In this document: positions 62,454 through 64,000 of the stretch, piece by piece
How the letters are laid out: each line of letters starts with the position of its first letter
Numbering within the stretch: position 1 is the first letter of the stretch
Assembly (NCBI RefSeq): GCF_001305965.1
Contig: NZ_JXQC01000003.1
Coordinates: 620,001 to 684,000, forward strand
DNA: 64,000 nucleotides
Direction: 5' to 3'
Source of the DNA: Erythrobacter sp. SG61-1L
GTDB taxonomy: Bacteria; Pseudomonadota; Alphaproteobacteria; Sphingomonadales; Sphingomonadaceae
The notes under the pieces: generated by a model
Database searches by the model: none
Seen by the model: only the letters and a program-made list of their open reading frames with translations
What the model was told of the DNA's origin: nothing
Program-made: the position numbers and the translations under genes

Positions 62454-62882
62454 ATGGCTCATTGCTATTATCACGCCCTATCGTCGGTCCGGAAATGGGG
62501 AGGGGTGGTGGAAGATTACCTGCCGCTCCACCAATGGTTTGACCAGTCGAAGGCGATCTTTGCTGATCCGCGGCACCGGGCCCTTCGGCACCATGCCGAA
62601 GGCATATTCATGCTCGAAACGCTGTTCGGGCCTACTATCGTCAACGCCGACAGCCGTGTCGTGCCCGTTCGCCTTGTAGGCGAGCAGCACATCCGCGAGG
62701 ACTTGGGTACGATTCCTTCCTTTGCGGATTGGGGGCGCCTCATCACGCCCCAAGACTGGATGTTGCGGGGTCATCGTCTGGACGAGCCTATGCCGCTTGG
62801 TACTGTGGAGACTGGTGCCGACGGTGCGTTTTCAGGTGGTCATTCGTCGGCTTCGGGAGGAGCTTTCGTTGTCGAGATATGA
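62454..62882 (+). CDS. DUF6915-like conserved protein
   Basis: A 142-residue protein starting MAHCYYHALSSVRKWGG, with histidine-rich RALRHHAEGIFMLETLFG and VGEQHIREDLG, resembling a DUF6915-type family (assignment from memory). The last 30 residues (Gly/Ser-rich) look unlike the core and may be extra coding past an older end. TAGGAG precedes the ATG, which lies 10 bases after the previous stop. Function unknown. Confidence 0.65.
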   Translation: MAHCYYHALSSVRKWGGVVEDYLPLHQWFDQSKAIFADPRHRALRHHAEGIFMLETLFGPTIVNADSRVVPVRLVGEQHIREDLGTIPSFADWGRLITPQDWMLRGHRLDEPMPLGTVETGADGAFSGGHSSASGGAFVVEI

Positions 62883-63180
62883 TGTCGCCTTCGAGGTAGG
62901 CGAGGTCAGGGGGCACGTCGCAGCCCGATAGTACGAAAAGTCATGGCTTAACCTGTGCAAGGCACTCGGGACCAATCCGGCCTGTAAGCAAACCTTTCCT
63001 GAAGCACCCCCGTCGAGACGCGCAACCCCGATCAGGTCCGGCCGAGTTGCCGGGCTGCGCCCGGCTGCCCGCACCACCCGAACCAGATCGAGGTTTCCCT
63101 TCGGTGCGCTTCGCCGTGGCCGCTTCCTAGTCGGGTTTGCAGCCGGGATGGACCCGGAATGCTCGATCAGGAGAAAGACC
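62883..63180. other. GC-rich leader region upstream of ssb
   Basis: About 300 bases without a convincing gene. Contains short dyads including GCCGGGC-TGC-GCCCGGC and CCGGG (63143-63147) with CCCGG (63153-63157) just before the ssb ribosome site. No clear promoter seen. Confidence 0.4.
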
Positions 63181-63570
63181 ATGACCAATCTCGTTATCCT
63201 CGTTGGCCGCATCGCTCGCGATCCCGAAACCCGCACCACCCAGGGCGGCACCAGCATCACCTCGATCTCGGTCGTCACCGACCGTCCCGCCCGCAAGGAC
63301 GGCAAGACCTACAAGGACGAAAACGGCTACACCGCCAAGGACAGCGAATTCCACCGCGTGACCTGCTTCAACGGTCTCGGCCAGAACGTCGCCAAATACT
63401 GCACCAAGGGTCAACTCGTGACGGTAGAGGGTCGCATCCACTACACGCAGTGGGAAGACCAGGACGGCACCAAGCGCTACGGCTGCGAGATCATCGCTGA
63501 CAAGGTGGATTTCCTCACCAAGGGGCGGGCGTCGAACAATGAGGGTGCGCCCGACATCGATGAGGACTGA
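63181..63570 (+). CDS. ssb: Single-stranded DNA-binding protein (element-encoded)
   Basis: A 129-residue SSB with OB fold: MTNLVILVGRIARDPETR, then EFHRVTCFNGLGQNVAKYCTKGQLVTVEGR. The C-terminus is short and acidic (DIDED), without the typical DDDIPF tip used for partner binding. Probably coats element DNA during transfer or replication, with the chromosomal SSB elsewhere. CAGGAG ribosome site. Confidence 0.92.
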   Translation: MTNLVILVGRIARDPETRTTQGGTSITSISVVTDRPARKDGKTYKDENGYTAKDSEFHRVTCFNGLGQNVAKYCTKGQLVTVEGRIHYTQWEDQDGTKRYGCEIIADKVDFLTKGRASNNEGAPDIDED

Positions 63571-63588
63571 GCGCCTTCCGCAAACCAC

Positions 63589-63626
63589 AAGGCTCCGATG
63601 GTTCGCGCCATCGGGGCCTTTTTTTT
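63589..63626 (+). terminator. Terminator after ssb
   Basis: A 13-bp stem (63589-63601 with 63608-63620, one G-T pair) followed by eight T. The stem's A/T ends give weak function towards the convergent gene at 63687-63917. Confidence 0.92.
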
Positions 63627-63686
63627 GCTCGCTGGCGTGAACGGCGGGGCGGGGCATCGAGCCCACACCCCGCCGCGGTTGAAGTG

Positions 63687-63917
63687 TCAGGCGGGGGAAA
63701 GCCGCTTGAGAGCATCGTCGATCCCGATGGTAAGCGATGCGCGGATGAGCTGCTTCAGTTGCGCGGGTTCGATAGTCTCGGCTCCGCATTCAAGAAGAAC
63801 CTTGCCCAGTTCGCCGGCTGCTTCATCACGGAGCTTGGCCTCCTGTGCATCGAGTTCTTCGCGCTGCTCGCGCAGCTTCTTGAGCGCATTACGCGCGCTC
63901 GGTTTGGACCTGGCCAT
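63687..63917 (-). CDS. Small helical protein (DUF6437-like)
   Basis: A 76-residue charged, coiled-coil-prone protein (ARNALKKLREQREELDAQEAKLRDEAAGE), then a short C-terminal domain. I associate it, from memory, with DUF6437, a small family on alphaproteobacterial elements. ATG 63917 follows AAAGGAC. It faces ssb. Function unknown; it could be a DNA-binding accessory. Confidence 0.65.
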   Translation of the reverse strand: MARSKPSARNALKKLREQREELDAQEAKLRDEAAGELGKVLLECGAETIEPAQLKQLIRASLTIGIDDALKRLSPA

Positions 63918-64000
63918 CAGATTGTCCTTTCGCTGGCCGTTGGTCCCCTCCACGCGCGACAGTGCCAGCATGGGGCCATGTAGGAAAACGGTTTTTGCCG

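Larger units (their letters stand above)
41540..64000. mobile_element. Integrated element at tRNA-Met (left part; continues beyond window)
   Basis: Begins after tRNA-Met with a tyrosine recombinase. It contains replication/maintenance genes (CHC2-toprim protein, methylase-helicase, ParB-like, ArdC, SSB), a lytic transglycosylase, and resistance and toxin-antitoxin cargo. No essential chromosomal genes occur after 41540. No relaxase or T4SS genes are visible, so it may be a conjugative, mobilizable or degenerate element. The right boundary is not in the window. Confidence 0.8.

Noticed and set aside
1-64000. CRISPR array, rRNA genes or insertion sequences
   Set aside because: No regularly spaced repeats, no rRNA-like stretches and no transposase genes were found on reading the window.

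Overview
The window is a contiguous piece of an alphaproteobacterial chromosome, most likely Sphingomonadales (Novosphingobium, Sphingobium or Erythrobacteraceae type). The evidence is the GC-rich coding bias, the tsf-pyrH-frr-uppS-cdsA-dxr-rseP-bamA-skp-fabZ run, a ccmC-I cluster next to tRNA-His, and a tRNA-His that still encodes the extra 5' G, which several other alphaproteobacterial orders have lost. About two thirds is ordinary core genome. The right third is an integrated element that continues past the right edge.

Core region (1-41540). Positions 64-10682 carry translation elongation and nucleotide genes (tsf, pyrH, frr), isoprenoid and phospholipid precursor genes (uppS, cdsA, dxr), site-2 protease rseP, outer-membrane assembly (bamA, skp), fabZ and rpmE, mostly with overlapping or tightly spaced ends. 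Next come a GFA-fold protein, a prolyl-4-hydroxylase-like oxygenase, tRNA-His, and a seven-gene cytochrome c maturation operon (12273-17134) that includes a 46-residue ccmD. After kup, a minus-strand block holds a PuuD-like membrane protein, yciB/ispZ, ftsY, mtaB, dapF and a GGDEF-EAL protein. Then follow an EVE protein, a TPP enzyme, an LplT-like transporter, pgsA, DUF2721, an ArsR-SRPBCC fusion with its own operator-promoter, oxyR, rnd, aspS, a CHAD protein, an Old Yellow Enzyme, acpP-fabF-mltG, a small secreted protein and a 2'-5' RNA ligase.

Integrated element (about 41540 to the end). A P4-type tyrosine recombinase lies directly downstream of an intact tRNA-Met. Its backbone genes are a secreted lytic transglycosylase, a CHC2/toprim primase-like protein, a 1410-residue methylase plus Strawberry-notch helicase, a large ParB-like protein, ArdC, a DUF2493 protein, several small conserved unknowns and ssb. 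Most backbone genes have a strong CAGGAG-type ribosome site. Three cargo blocks sit between the primase/helicase part and the ParB/ArdC part: an Xre/MbcA-RES toxin-antitoxin pair; a divergent merR / merT-GDCCVxC-flavoprotein locus lacking a classical merA; and a six-gene arsenic operon arsR-arsC(LMW-PTP)-arsC(Grx)-arsB-UPF0060-arsH. No relaxase or type IV secretion genes are in the window, so whether the element is conjugative cannot be decided.

Most interesting leads: the reduced mer-type locus, whose flavoprotein lacks both the MerA C-terminal cysteine pair and the usual His-Glu dyad; the methylase-helicase with its possible SD-masking leader; the structured noncoding block at 60635-60934; and several repressor genes whose predicted transcripts would start at or next to the start codon, with the operator inside the promoter.
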